Assembly (NCBI GenBank): GCA_964581465.1
Contig: CAZOOP010000049.1
Location: 1 to 21,190 of the forward strand
From: WJMB01 sp964581465
GTDB lineage: Bacteria; RBG-13-66-14
Reading direction: 5' to 3'
DNA length: 21,190 nt
Part shown: positions 7,601 to 14,369 of the stretch, in pieces
Layout: each line of letters starts with the position of its first letter
Position numbering within the stretch: position 1 is the first letter of the stretch
Notes under the pieces: model-generated
What the model saw: only the letters and a program-made list of their open reading frames with translations
What the model was told of the DNA's origin: nothing
The model's database searches: none
Made by a program: the position numbers and the translations under genes

Positions 7601-8784
7601 GGATCGGCCGACCGGGCCAGAGCACCGGCGCGCTCCAGGGCGATTCCGGCGGGTACCACCACGGAGGAGCTGGCGCCGCGCAGGTAGAGATCCTCCAGAC
7701 GACCGAGCTCCACCGCGCCGCCGCGGTCGCCGGTTTCGCCCAGGACGGCGAAGCCGGCCTCGGCCGCAGCCGGGGCGTCGGCGAAGGCGTAGACGCTGAA
7801 GGGCCCCCGGGGGTGGGAGATCAGACCCCACAGCTCACCGCCCCAATTGGCGCAGAGCTCGCTCTCTAAACGCAAACGTTCGGTCAGAGCGCGCCGACCC
7901 AGACGGGCGGCCTCGCCGGGTGGGGGCCAAGCCAGGGCCAGGATAGAGTTGAAACTCAACGGCACGACGCCGGTGTGGCGGGCGCCCAGCGGATCGAGCT
8001 GCCAGGGGGCCAGCCAGGGCCTGGCCCGCTCCATTCCACGCGCCGCCTGGGCCAGGCGCTCCAGCAGGGCTTCCGGGGGCACCGGCGCCGGGTCGTCGAT
8101 GACGGCCTTATTGACCCGTCGGCCGGAGAGCAGCGTCCCCAGCCGGGGGCCGCCCTCACCCTCATCGACGGCGAAACGCTCGGCGACGACGCGGGCTACC
8201 TCGATACCGAGGCGCACCTCGCCGGGACGGGCCGCCGCCGCGGCGGTCAGCGATTCCTCGACGGCGCCGCCGACGGGCAGGGTCACCCGCCGCTCCAGGG
8301 CCTCCAGAACGTGGAAAGCCACCCGTCCCGCGACCACCGCCTGGGCCAGAGCCAGATCCTCCAGCTCGGCCAGCTCGCTGGCCGTCTGACAAGCGCGGAA
8401 AAGGTTGGCCTGGGTCGCGGAGCCCGAGGCGGTGACTCCGGGGAAGAAAGCCAGAAAAACGCCGGCGCCCCAGGCGAGCAGCCGGCCGTTGTACTCTTCC
8501 AGGGCGGCCAGCAGCACCTCGGCCAGCCGGGCGTGGGACGGGTGCCCGCGCAGCTCCTCGGCCACGGCCGGCACTCCGGCCAGCACGCAGCCCGGCAGCT
8601 CGTAACCCCCGGCGTCGGCGCCGACCAGGCCTCGACGGGGCCAGGCCAGGGTCAGGGTGTGATGCCGCCGCTCCAGACGCTCCAGCTCGCCCAGCAGCTC
8701 ATCGATCCGTGGGGCCTCCTCCAGAGCGTAGCGGGCCATCCCCGGGGGCAGGAAGCGCTCCAGCTCGCGGCGCAGGCCTTCCAT
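4633..8784 (-). CDS. Degenerate cyclase-homology / AAA ATPase / TPR signalling protein
   Basis: This 1383-residue protein resembles large bacterial proteins with class III cyclase-like domains before an AAA/STAND ATPase and a helical-repeat tail. Two N-terminal cyclase-like regions are suggested (about 1-175 and 230-370), but the catalytic signatures are lost: where active cyclases have a GDG-type motif, residues 106-114 read GAGVFLAFF, and the metal-binding aspartate motif of the first strand is absent. The ATPase has Walker A APPGGGKSR (K476) and Walker B LIVDDADWLD (D590-D591). From about residue 770 to the end are many TPR-like helices rich in Ala, Arg, Leu and Glu. No membrane segment is evident, so it is probably a cytoplasmic sensor or scaffold. 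Its ATG shares one base with the TGA of the glycosyltransferase gene (TGATG). Its target is unknown. Confidence 0.75.
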   Translation of the reverse strand: MEGLRRELERFLPPGMARYALEEAPRIDELLGELERLERRHHTLTLAWPRRGLVGADAGGYELPGCVLAGVPAVAEELRGHPSHARLAEVLLAALEEYNGRLLAWGAGVFLAFFPGVTASGSATQANLFRACQTASELAELEDLALAQAVVAGRVAFHVLEALERRVTLPVGGAVEESLTAAAAARPGEVRLGIEVARVVAERFAVDEGEGGPRLGTLLSGRRVNKAVIDDPAPVPPEALLERLAQAARGMERARPWLAPWQLDPLGARHTGVVPLSFNSILALAWPPPGEAARLGRRALTERLRLESELCANWGGELWGLISHPRGPFSVYAFADAPAAAEAGFAVLGETGDRGGAVELGRLEDLYLRGASSSVVVPAGIALERAGALARSADPGELVCREETAAGLEPEFEVARRREVNGFELRGLAPSAAREEAGLPLLGCGEMLARADDWITRLKAGRGVIGMITAPPGGGKSRACAELRDLFAEIGDAFLFHCQPWWAYDPYSLWRRTLPALWGPPSSTGAARAQREALGEAAERLRPFIARFTAGELSEPLWGLPPALKGQMAAELLLAALRARGDRPLTLIVDDADWLDAGSLALIRTLVSSGPPIAVLLCGRRKPAGPEADEVRLAPLSPDEAADLYADLTAGPADALASLKPAELLPARLVLLAMLVRAGREPRMLLRLPLERLAAELFAAEDQAEAVSRVSVLGPRFGAADLAAVTDDVVALRGRLEGAALLERGGGEYAFRGLAAWRAAYGALDPARRRELHFNAARFYQRQHRGVTALAVAHFMNCGDPVERITALELAGERAAAVGSFTAAADYLRRAAEQAGNRRDARRLRTRLAAILAERPAQRREAEALLQQLWEELEEGEDDQREALALERAELHRRIGEPDKIERWLREAGGDEAEPRRLILRAEAALLREETAEARDCLARAAEAEGATAIRATVKLGRLLLERGETAEAAKPLRRAAAWAAENENIALAVEAARALAELHTARGDSERALSALEDALERERALLQTGPLARTLTELARYRRERGGLVEAERHLAEACRLFRRLDDPLGVLEAESRWAEVLAELGRLDEARRLYAGIAAGRAGIRDRIGGAGTALERGRLAALQGDWREANREYDLALVGARELSLDDLTARARRGYARALYIQGRPGEAAELDLGPAESTILRAEVCRELYLFNEARELHVEAFGAEPAEASRRLELALDHLAAGELRRGRALLGGLSWPAEPPLETALKLRRARSLTAFLARRGDAVEEAEAYRELALKAGVVVDAALADKQAAAVRVLGGDVAAARGLIDEALDREPPPLFSWQLLFLDGLLAGRDGDAAGKRGRFAAALELLNGFAAGLDDGLRRLLTRGEAYNTLRRGA

Positions 8785-10787
8785 CAGCCCAACTCCTCCA
8801 GCTTGCGCAGGGCCACATTATGCAGATTGCTCCAGGGCCGTGTCTCCAAGAAGCGTTCCAGCAGCGCAACGGCCTCGTCGGGGCGATCCAGCTCCGTGGC
8901 GTAGAGGTGCCCCAGGGCGAAGAGCAGTTGCTGATCCTCGGGATTGTAGCGCAGACCGCTTTCCAGCACCTCGGCGGCCCGGGTGTACTCGCCCTGGACC
9001 AGATGGAGCACAGCCAGGTTGTTGGCGGCGCGGGGATTGCCGGGGACCAGCTCCACGGCACGCTCCAGGTAGGGACGGGCCTCGACGAGCCTGGCTGGAT
9101 CGCCGTCGCGACCCTGCTCCAGCAGCAACCCGCCCAGGTTGATCATCGCCTTGGGGTCCGGGTAGAGGGACAAGGCCCGCTCGAAGTTGGCTTCGGCCCG
9201 GGTGAGGTAGCCCCGACTAAGCTCGACGATGCCCAAGTTGGTGTAGAGGGGGTAAAGCTTGGGGTTGGCCCGGATGCCGCGCTCGAACTCGTCGGCGGCC
9301 AGTCCCAGGTTGCCGCTCTCCAGATAGATCGTGCCCCGGTTGTTGGCCAGGGCGGCCTCATTGCCGACCAGCTCGAATCCCAGCCAATCCAGGGGCAGGT
9401 TGGTGACCACCAGCAGCGGCACCAGCAGGGCCAGGGCCTTGACCAGACTCTTGCCTCCGGCGCGCAACCGCCGGACCAGCTCGCCCACACCCCAGACCGC
9501 CGGAGGGATCGCCGCGACCACGAAGGGCAGCCGATAGCGCGCCGTGACGAAGAAAACGATGATCGAGAGGGCGTAGACCAGGGCGAAGAGCCACCAGGCG
9601 CCCATCCGCCGTCGACGCTCGCGGTCCCAGACGAAGGCCGCCAGGGCCAAGCTGAACAATACCCCGAAAAACAGCGACGGCGTCTCCCAGCCCAGGATGA
9701 CGTGGATGTTGGCCACCTGCATGATCTCGTGACGGTGAGCGAAGTAGAGGGCCTTGGTCGCCGTCAAACCCAGCCAGCGACCCGGGTTCTCCGTGATCCA
9801 CTCCCCGGCGCGAGCGCTCCACCAGCGAGAGGCCTCGCCGTAGCTCACCCGCTCGCCGAGGCGTCCCTGGACGTAGGACAGCCCGCCGGGATCGTGCTTG
9901 ACGTCGATCCAGGAAGGATTGACGTACTCGCCGGTGGCCAACTCGTTGTTACCGATGTAGAAGTTGATCCCGCCGTTGGCCGTCACCGGGACGAACTCGC
10001 CGCCGACCACCGCGTTGTGGATCGTCGCCGGAACCACCAGCAGCAGCACGCCCAGCGTCAGCAGGACGGCCCGACGCAGTCCCGGGCGCCACCTCTCGCG
10101 TAGGCGCTCCCGGAAGCTCATTCCAGCGGGTTTCTTCCACCAGGCGAAGAAGACCCACAGCGCCAGCACCGGGGCGAAGAGCAGGATGTTGGCCCGGCCC
10201 AGGGCGTAGAGCCCGATGCAGAGTCCGGCGCCCAGCCAATGGTACCAGCGGTCCCCCTGCTGACCCGCGACGATCAGGTAGAGCATCAGCGCCGTCAGGA
10301 ACACCAGCAGGTTGCTCATCAACAGCGCCGCGTCGTAGAAGAACAGCGCCGGATAGAGCGCCGCGACCAGCCCGGCGAAGAAACCGACCTTCGGACCGTA
10401 GAGCCGTCGCGCCGCGCCGTGGACCAGCAGCACCGTCCCGACGCCGATGAGCACACCGAGGATGCAGGCCGCCAGCACGCTGTGGCCGAAGACGCTGTAG
10501 ACCGCCACCAGGAAGTAGGCGTAGAGCGGACCCATGTAGTAGGAACCGCTCAGGTACAACTCGGCCTGTCCGTGGTACTCGCCGCTGACGATGGTCCAGG
10601 CCCAATCGTCGTAAACCTGGGTGTCCATCACCGGGTCGGCGAAGAACTCGTCGCCGGCCACGCTCGAGAGCATGATCACCCGGGGGACCAGGGCCGTCGC
10701 GACCAGGATCAGCAGCACCAGCCAGCGCCGCTCGAAGAAGGACCTTTGCTCAGCGTTCACCGTGCTCGGTTTGCGGACTCGCGCCAT
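8784..10787 (-). CDS. GT-C family glycosyltransferase with C-terminal TPRs
   Basis: The 667-residue protein starts with a short basic cytoplasmic tail and a membrane helix (about residues 20-40), followed by an acidic loop with DPVMDTQVYDDW, like the catalytic first loop of PMT/ArnT-type (GT39) transferases. Several more hydrophobic helices follow, to about residue 460. These enzymes move a sugar from a lipid-phosphate carrier to protein or lipid on the outer face of the membrane. The last 190 residues or so are TPR repeats (such as LYTNLGIVELSRGYLTRAEANF), a common but not universal addition that probably binds a partner. The ATG at 10787 has GAGGT five bases upstream; the cupin stop is 8 bp before it. 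Donor and acceptor cannot be told from sequence. Confidence 0.82.
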   Translation of the reverse strand: MARVRKPSTVNAEQRSFFERRWLVLLILVATALVPRVIMLSSVAGDEFFADPVMDTQVYDDWAWTIVSGEYHGQAELYLSGSYYMGPLYAYFLVAVYSVFGHSVLAACILGVLIGVGTVLLVHGAARRLYGPKVGFFAGLVAALYPALFFYDAALLMSNLLVFLTALMLYLIVAGQQGDRWYHWLGAGLCIGLYALGRANILLFAPVLALWVFFAWWKKPAGMSFRERLRERWRPGLRRAVLLTLGVLLLVVPATIHNAVVGGEFVPVTANGGINFYIGNNELATGEYVNPSWIDVKHDPGGLSYVQGRLGERVSYGEASRWWSARAGEWITENPGRWLGLTATKALYFAHRHEIMQVANIHVILGWETPSLFFGVLFSLALAAFVWDRERRRRMGAWWLFALVYALSIIVFFVTARYRLPFVVAAIPPAVWGVGELVRRLRAGGKSLVKALALLVPLLVVTNLPLDWLGFELVGNEAALANNRGTIYLESGNLGLAADEFERGIRANPKLYPLYTNLGIVELSRGYLTRAEANFERALSLYPDPKAMINLGGLLLEQGRDGDPARLVEARPYLERAVELVPGNPRAANNLAVLHLVQGEYTRAAEVLESGLRYNPEDQQLLFALGHLYATELDRPDEAVALLERFLETRPWSNLHNVALRKLEELG

Positions 10788-10795
10788 CGGCTACC

Positions 10796-11137
10796 TCAGT
10801 CGTGGTGGGGGATGATGCAGAGAAAACGCAGGATCTCGTCGCCGTCGTTGACGAAATTATGCTCCTCGCCCGGGGCCACGTAGACCACGGAGCCCGGTCC
10901 GACGCGATGCCGCCCGGCGGTGTCCACGGATACGCCCCGGCCGGCGAGGATGAAGACCTCGTGCTCCCAGGGGTGCGAGTGATAGGGCGTGTGGCCGCCG
11001 GGGTCGATCTCGAACTCCCGCAAAGCGAAGTTCGGTGCCCCGCGGGAGTCGTCGATCAGCCAGCGGATCCGCACACCGACCGCTCCCTCGGCCTCGACCC
11101 TCGTCTGTTCGATCTCACGGTAATCGGCGGTCCACAT
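10796..11137 (-). CDS. Small single-domain cupin protein
   Basis: The 113-residue product is one cupin barrel. Cupin motif 1 is visible in the stretch HTPYHSHPWEHE (metal-binding H-x-H and E) and motif 2 in PGEEHNF with its histidine, so a divalent metal is probably bound. Such small cupins serve as isomerases, dioxygenases or ligand sensors, and the sequence does not decide which. The start at 11137 (MWTADYRE) is fixed by an ideal AGGAGG seven bases upstream; the open frame extends further 5' but would read through the palindromic element. It is the first gene of the operon with the glycosyltransferase, the ATPase-TPR protein and mutS. Upstream lie element 2 and an extended -10 promoter. Confidence 0.85.
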   Translation of the reverse strand: MWTADYREIEQTRVEAEGAVGVRIRWLIDDSRGAPNFALREFEIDPGGHTPYHSHPWEHEVFILAGRGVSVDTAGRHRVGPGSVVYVAPGEEHNFVNDGDEILRFLCIIPHHD

Positions 11138-11179
11138 CGACGGCCTCCTGGCGATTGAGGGTTGACTCCCAACGGCGCC

Positions 11180-11361
11180 GCGACCGCGGCGGTACTCGAC
11201 CGGCGAAACCCCCGGCGCGGCGCCGGCGTTGGCACGTTTCTTGCAGCGGGGCGGGGAAGCCCCTCGCCCGACCCAGCGCCGTCTTCCGCAAGAAACGTGC
11301 CAACGCCTCCCCGGGCGGTCGGCGTGAGGGTTCGCAGCGGCGGGGTCACCGCCGCGGTCGC
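11180..11361. repeat. Nested inverted-repeat element, copy 2
   Basis: Perfect 20-bp inner arms at 11225-11244 (GGCGTTGGCACGTTTCTTGC) and 11288-11307 flank a 43-nt loop that itself contains a GGCGGGG/CCCC-type hairpin. Perfect 14-bp outer arms lie at 11180-11193 (GCGACCGCGGCGGT) and 11348-11361. Gaps of 31 and 40 nt almost match copy 1 (29 and 41). The outer arms have different sequence from copy 1 yet still pair, and the single inner-arm difference is matched on both arms. As in copy 1, the same end of the element faces a minus-strand gene, here the cupin. Confidence 0.85.
11288..11307 (-). promoter_or_regulatory. Sigma-54-like -24/-12 promoter facing the cupin operon
   Basis: On the minus strand this arm reads TTGGCACG-TTTC-TTGC, an essentially perfect sigma-54 -24/-12 promoter with GG and GC ten bases apart. 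If the last C (11288) is -12, transcription starts near 11276, leaving a leader of about 140 nt before the cupin ATG. The mirror arm (11225-11244) carries TTGGCACG-TTTC-TTGCA facing right, which would give a transcript antisense to the end of the DUF2062 gene. Whether RpoN acts here cannot be seen from the window. Confidence 0.45.
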
Positions 11362-11387
11362 GTGCGGCGGTGTGAAGCGGCGGGACA

Positions 11388-11416
11388 ATCATAGCACCCG
11401 GGAGGGCTGGTGAAAA
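11388..11416 (-). promoter_or_regulatory. Predicted extended -10 promoter upstream of cupin operon
   Basis: On the minus strand, TTTTCA (11416-11411), a 17-base spacer and TATGAT (11393-11388) preceded by TGC form an extended -10 promoter. A transcript from it would pass through all of element 2 before the cupin gene, so the 20-bp arms would form a long hairpin in the leader. Confidence 0.45.
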
Positions 11417-11431
11417 CCGTCGGCGTCGGGT

Positions 11432-11977
11432 TCATTCGGCGGCGCGGTCGTCATCCCGCTCGTCATCGTCGGCATCTCCGGCGATCAAGGCCGCCTCCTC
11501 GCGCAGCAGGCGGCGGCGCATCCGCAGGTGGAGCAGCTTGGCCACCAGGATGGTCAGGTAGTAGACGATCAGGCCGACACAGACGCTGAGCAGTCCGGCG
11601 CCGACCATCCAGGGCAGGGCGGCCTGTCCCAGGAAGCCGCCCAGGCTCTCGAAAACACTTTCCAGACTGGTGAAGTCCAGGCTGGCCTCGACGATGCGCC
11701 CGGTGATCCAGCCGCCGATCTCGATCTCCAGCCAGAAGAAGAAGGGCAGGGTCAGCGGGTTGCCCAACTGGGTGGATGCCAGGGCGGCCAGGCGGTTGGA
11801 GGGGGTCACCGAGGCGATGAGCAGGGCCAGAACGGCGTGGAACCCGACCAGGGGCGTCACCGAGACGGCGGCGCCGATGGCCAGGCCCAGGGCCACCTCG
11901 CGGGGGTCCTTGTGGCCGACCAGCCAGCGCCCGATGCGGCGGAAGAAATTTTTGGTTCTTTTGAAGGCCACGCGCAC
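11432..11977 (-). CDS. DUF2062 domain membrane protein
   Basis: The 181-residue protein matches the DUF2062 family, which has no settled function. The family-typical early segment GLAIGAAVSVTPLVGFHAVL (about residues 30-50) and the LASTQLGNPLTLPFFFWLEI segment (about 67-86) are present, with a further membrane helix around 130-155. A basic, amphipathic N-terminus (KRTKNFFRRIGRW) and an acidic tail (DADDDERDDD) frame the membrane part. The start is a GTG at 11977 without a strong ribosome site; a GTG two codons downstream is equally possible. It diverges from the GGDEF-NHL gene across 128 bp. Confidence 0.8.
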   Translation of the reverse strand: MRVAFKRTKNFFRRIGRWLVGHKDPREVALGLAIGAAVSVTPLVGFHAVLALLIASVTPSNRLAALASTQLGNPLTLPFFFWLEIEIGGWITGRIVEASLDFTSLESVFESLGGFLGQAALPWMVGAGLLSVCVGLIVYYLTILVAKLLHLRMRRRLLREEAALIAGDADDDERDDDRAAE

Positions 11978-12003
11978 CGTCCGATTGCGTTTGGAATGAT
12001 GAA

Positions 12004-12032
12004 ACCCTACCAGTTGGCGAGCCTTCGGTCAA
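12004..12032 (-). promoter_or_regulatory. Predicted promoter for the DUF2062 gene
   Basis: On the minus strand, TTGACC (12032-12027), a 17-base spacer and TAGGGT (12009-12004) preceded by TGG form a well-spaced extended -10 promoter, which starts transcription about 20 bases before the GTG start. Confidence 0.5.
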
Positions 12033-12045
12033 GCGGCCGCCGTGC

Positions 12046-12074
12046 TTTACCGCATCGGCCGCTCGTGGTAAGCT
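12046..12074 (+). promoter_or_regulatory. Predicted promoter for the GGDEF-NHL gene
   Basis: TTTACC (12046-12051), a 17-base spacer and TAAGCT (12069-12074) preceded by TGG give an extended -10 promoter. It is back-to-back with the DUF2062 promoter, with only 13 bases between the two -35 boxes, and places the start about 25 bases before the ATG at 12106. Confidence 0.5.
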
Positions 12075-12105
12075 AGGGCGTACACTCCCATTCCCGGGGC
12101 GATGC

Positions 12106-14280
12106 ATGGCCGAGATCGGCGACCTCACGGGCTCGATAACCGAGCTGCTCAAGCTGTCGCGCTCCAGCGACGACTTCCTCCCCGTCTTCCGCCGGGTGCT
12201 GGAGCACCTGACGCGGACGACGGTCTGTCGTCACCCGCGCATCGTCTGGTACCCGGAGCGCTGCCCCCTCTTCGATCGGCGATACTCCGGCTCCGGTGAT
12301 TCCGGCTTGGTTGGACTGACCCTGGACGACTTCCCGGAGGAAGTCGACGCCGACGCGTTGGTCTTTTCTCTGCCCCTGCACAGCCGGGGTAGGCTCTACG
12401 GGCGACTGGAGGTCTTCGGCCTGGAGCTGGACCAGCTCCTCGACAGCGATGTGGCGGCGGCGCAGGGCTACGCCGAGATCCTCACCACGGTGATCACCGA
12501 CCGGCTGAGCCGCATCGACGCGGTGACCCGACTCTACATCCGCGACGTGCTCGAAGAGCGCCTGCCCCGTCTGATCCAGGAATCGCGGAGCGCGGGGACC
12601 GGCCTCGGCGTGGTGATGGTCGACCTGGATAACTTCAAACGGGTCAACGACACCTACGGCCACGCCGTGGGCGACCGGGCCCTGAGAACGGCCGCCGCAG
12701 TGCTGCGGCGGACCGTCGAGGGCGGTGGCTTCGCGGCGCGTTACGGCGGCGAGGAGCTGGTGGCGGTCATCGACGGCGAACACGCCGCGCAGACGGCGCG
12801 GATCGCCGAAACCGCCCGGCGCAACCTCGCCCGGCGGGCGATCCCCGTGCCGGAGAAGGGGCTGAGCTTCCAGATCACGGCCAGCTTCGGCGCGGCGCTG
12901 TTTCCTGATAACGGACGCACGGCGGCCGAGTTGCTGTCCGCCGCCGACAAGGCGGTCTACGCCGCCAAGGAGGCCGGCCGGGACCGAGTGATGACGGCCG
13001 GCTCGCCGCCGCGTCCGGTCACCCGCCGGGAAGCCGAAACAGCCGCGACCGAACCGGTGTCGATACCGCTTCCGAAGAAGAAAAGTACAAGAAAGAAGAC
13101 CAGGAAGGAGCCCTCGACCCTGCCCATCATCCGTGTCACCGATCAACCCCGCCGCCCCGAGAGACGGCGCGGCAAGGCCAAGCCGACGCCTCCACCTCCG
13201 CCGCCGCCTCAAGACCGGGGAAGCCTGGCAGCGGACCTCCGTGGGCGTCTGGCCAAATTCGATTCGGTGCGCGCCTACGATCTCTCCACCTCGGCCCGCC
13301 TGGGCCTGCGGCAGTTGAAACCCTACTTCGTCGACGAACACCGCGGCGAGCTCTTCGTCATCGAGTACCATCAGCACCGTGTCCACCGTCTGCCTTTGCA
13401 TCGCATCCTGCGTGAGCAGAAGCGACCCCAGGCCCTGCGTGGACGCGTCTCGCTGACGACCTTGGGCGGCGGCTCCGGACCGGCGGCCCTGGTCAATCCG
13501 AGCGCCGTGGCCGTCGACGACGACGGCTACCTCTGGATCACCGACACCTTCAACCATCAGGTCAAGCAGTACGACCGCGACGGCAGCTACCGCGACCGCT
13601 CCTTCGGCGGCCCCGGCGACGCCCCGGGCTCGCTGATGCAGCCCCAGGACCTGTCCTTCTACGGCGAGCTGCTGCTGGTGGCCGACACCGGCAACCACCG
13701 GCTGCAGGGCTACGGACCCTCGGGGCGCTGGGACTTCGAGATCGGCGTGCGTCCGGCCGAGGGCGGCGGCCTCTCCCAGCCCACCAAGCTGGCGGTTTCG
13801 CCGGACGGGCGGATCTTCGTCCTCGACCTGGTCGCCAACCGCGTGGTGATCTACGATCAGCAGGGCGGCTATCTGGGCGAACTGGCCGACTACGGCACCG
13901 GGCCGGGCCAGTTCCGCTCCCCGACGGACCTGGCGGTCACCCGGGAGGGGGTGCTGGTAGTCAGCGAGGGCGGCGACAACAACCGCTTACAGTTCTTCGA
14001 CGCCAGCGCCGACATCGCCGGACCGGAGCCCTCCACCGGTGAGGGCAACCTCTACGGCGGCGGCGCGGCCGCCGGGCCGGCCCTGGAGCACCTGGGCACC
14101 CTGGAGCTGGGCGGGGTCCTCTGGAGCGGCGACCGCTTGCTGCCCTTGGCCCGCACCCGACACGGCGAGCCCGACGTGCGCCGCCTGCGGCCTTGGTCGG
14201 TGGCCGGCGGCACCATCAACGAGCTCTTCCTCGTCGATCAGAACTCCAACCACCTGCTGGGCCTCAAGCTCGCCGATTGA
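12106..14280 (+). CDS. GGDEF diguanylate cyclase fused to an NHL beta-propeller
   Basis: This 724-residue protein has three parts. Residues 1-145 look like a GAF-type sensor, though weakly conserved. Residues about 160-310 are a GGDEF domain with VVMVDLDNFKRVNDTYGHAVGD and active-site motif YGGEEL (213-218), compatible with making cyclic di-GMP; the RxxD inhibitory site normally just upstream is absent (EGGGFAARYGGEEL). A basic, proline-rich linker (about 318-372) leads to an NHL-repeat propeller (about 440-650) with repeats such as PSAVAVDDDGYLWITDTFNHQVKQYD. No signal peptide or membrane helix is visible, so the propeller is probably cytoplasmic. The ATG at 12106 has a GGGGCG-like site upstream. 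Joining GGDEF to NHL repeats is unusual; ligand and partner are unknown. Confidence 0.88.
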   Translation: MAEIGDLTGSITELLKLSRSSDDFLPVFRRVLEHLTRTTVCRHPRIVWYPERCPLFDRRYSGSGDSGLVGLTLDDFPEEVDADALVFSLPLHSRGRLYGRLEVFGLELDQLLDSDVAAAQGYAEILTTVITDRLSRIDAVTRLYIRDVLEERLPRLIQESRSAGTGLGVVMVDLDNFKRVNDTYGHAVGDRALRTAAAVLRRTVEGGGFAARYGGEELVAVIDGEHAAQTARIAETARRNLARRAIPVPEKGLSFQITASFGAALFPDNGRTAAELLSAADKAVYAAKEAGRDRVMTAGSPPRPVTRREAETAATEPVSIPLPKKKSTRKKTRKEPSTLPIIRVTDQPRRPERRRGKAKPTPPPPPPPQDRGSLAADLRGRLAKFDSVRAYDLSTSARLGLRQLKPYFVDEHRGELFVIEYHQHRVHRLPLHRILREQKRPQALRGRVSLTTLGGGSGPAALVNPSAVAVDDDGYLWITDTFNHQVKQYDRDGSYRDRSFGGPGDAPGSLMQPQDLSFYGELLLVADTGNHRLQGYGPSGRWDFEIGVRPAEGGGLSQPTKLAVSPDGRIFVLDLVANRVVIYDQQGGYLGELADYGTGPGQFRSPTDLAVTREGVLVVSEGGDNNRLQFFDASADIAGPEPSTGEGNLYGGGAAAGPALEHLGTLELGGVLWSGDRLLPLARTRHGEPDVRRLRPWSVAGGTINELFLVDQNSNHLLGLKLAD

Positions 14281-14289
14281 CGACGCCCC

Positions 14290-14319
14290 TTTACCCCGGG
14301 CGCGGCCCTCTGCTATCCT
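14290..14319 (+). promoter_or_regulatory. Predicted promoter for PD40 lipoprotein gene
   Basis: TTTACC (14290-14295), an 18-base spacer and TATCCT (14314-14319) preceded by TGC. It shares its -35 box and TGn element with the promoter at 12046-12074, which supports both calls. Confidence 0.45.
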
Positions 14320-14369
14320 CGGGTCTCGTCGCGACGGTTCAACGAACCCAATCCCCCCTGGAGCAACAG

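Larger units (their letters stand above)
11138..11431. other. Intergenic leader of the cupin-mutS operon
   Basis: Between the cupin start and the 3' end of the DUF2062 gene lie, in the direction of transcription, a minus-strand extended -10 promoter (11388-11416), nested element 2 (11361-11180) and the cupin ribosome site. No hairpin followed by a T-run that would terminate the DUF2062 transcript is evident, so some read-through into the operon is possible. Confidence 0.5.

Noticed and set aside
12073..13698. A 541-codon minus-strand frame opposite the GGDEF-NHL gene
   Set aside because: Low-complexity antisense product without motifs; the plus-strand gene has clear GGDEF and NHL domains.
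14277..14319. TTGACG at 14277-14282 as -35 box for the PD40 lipoprotein
   Set aside because: The spacer to TATCCT would be 31 bases; TTTACC at 14290-14295 fits with 18.
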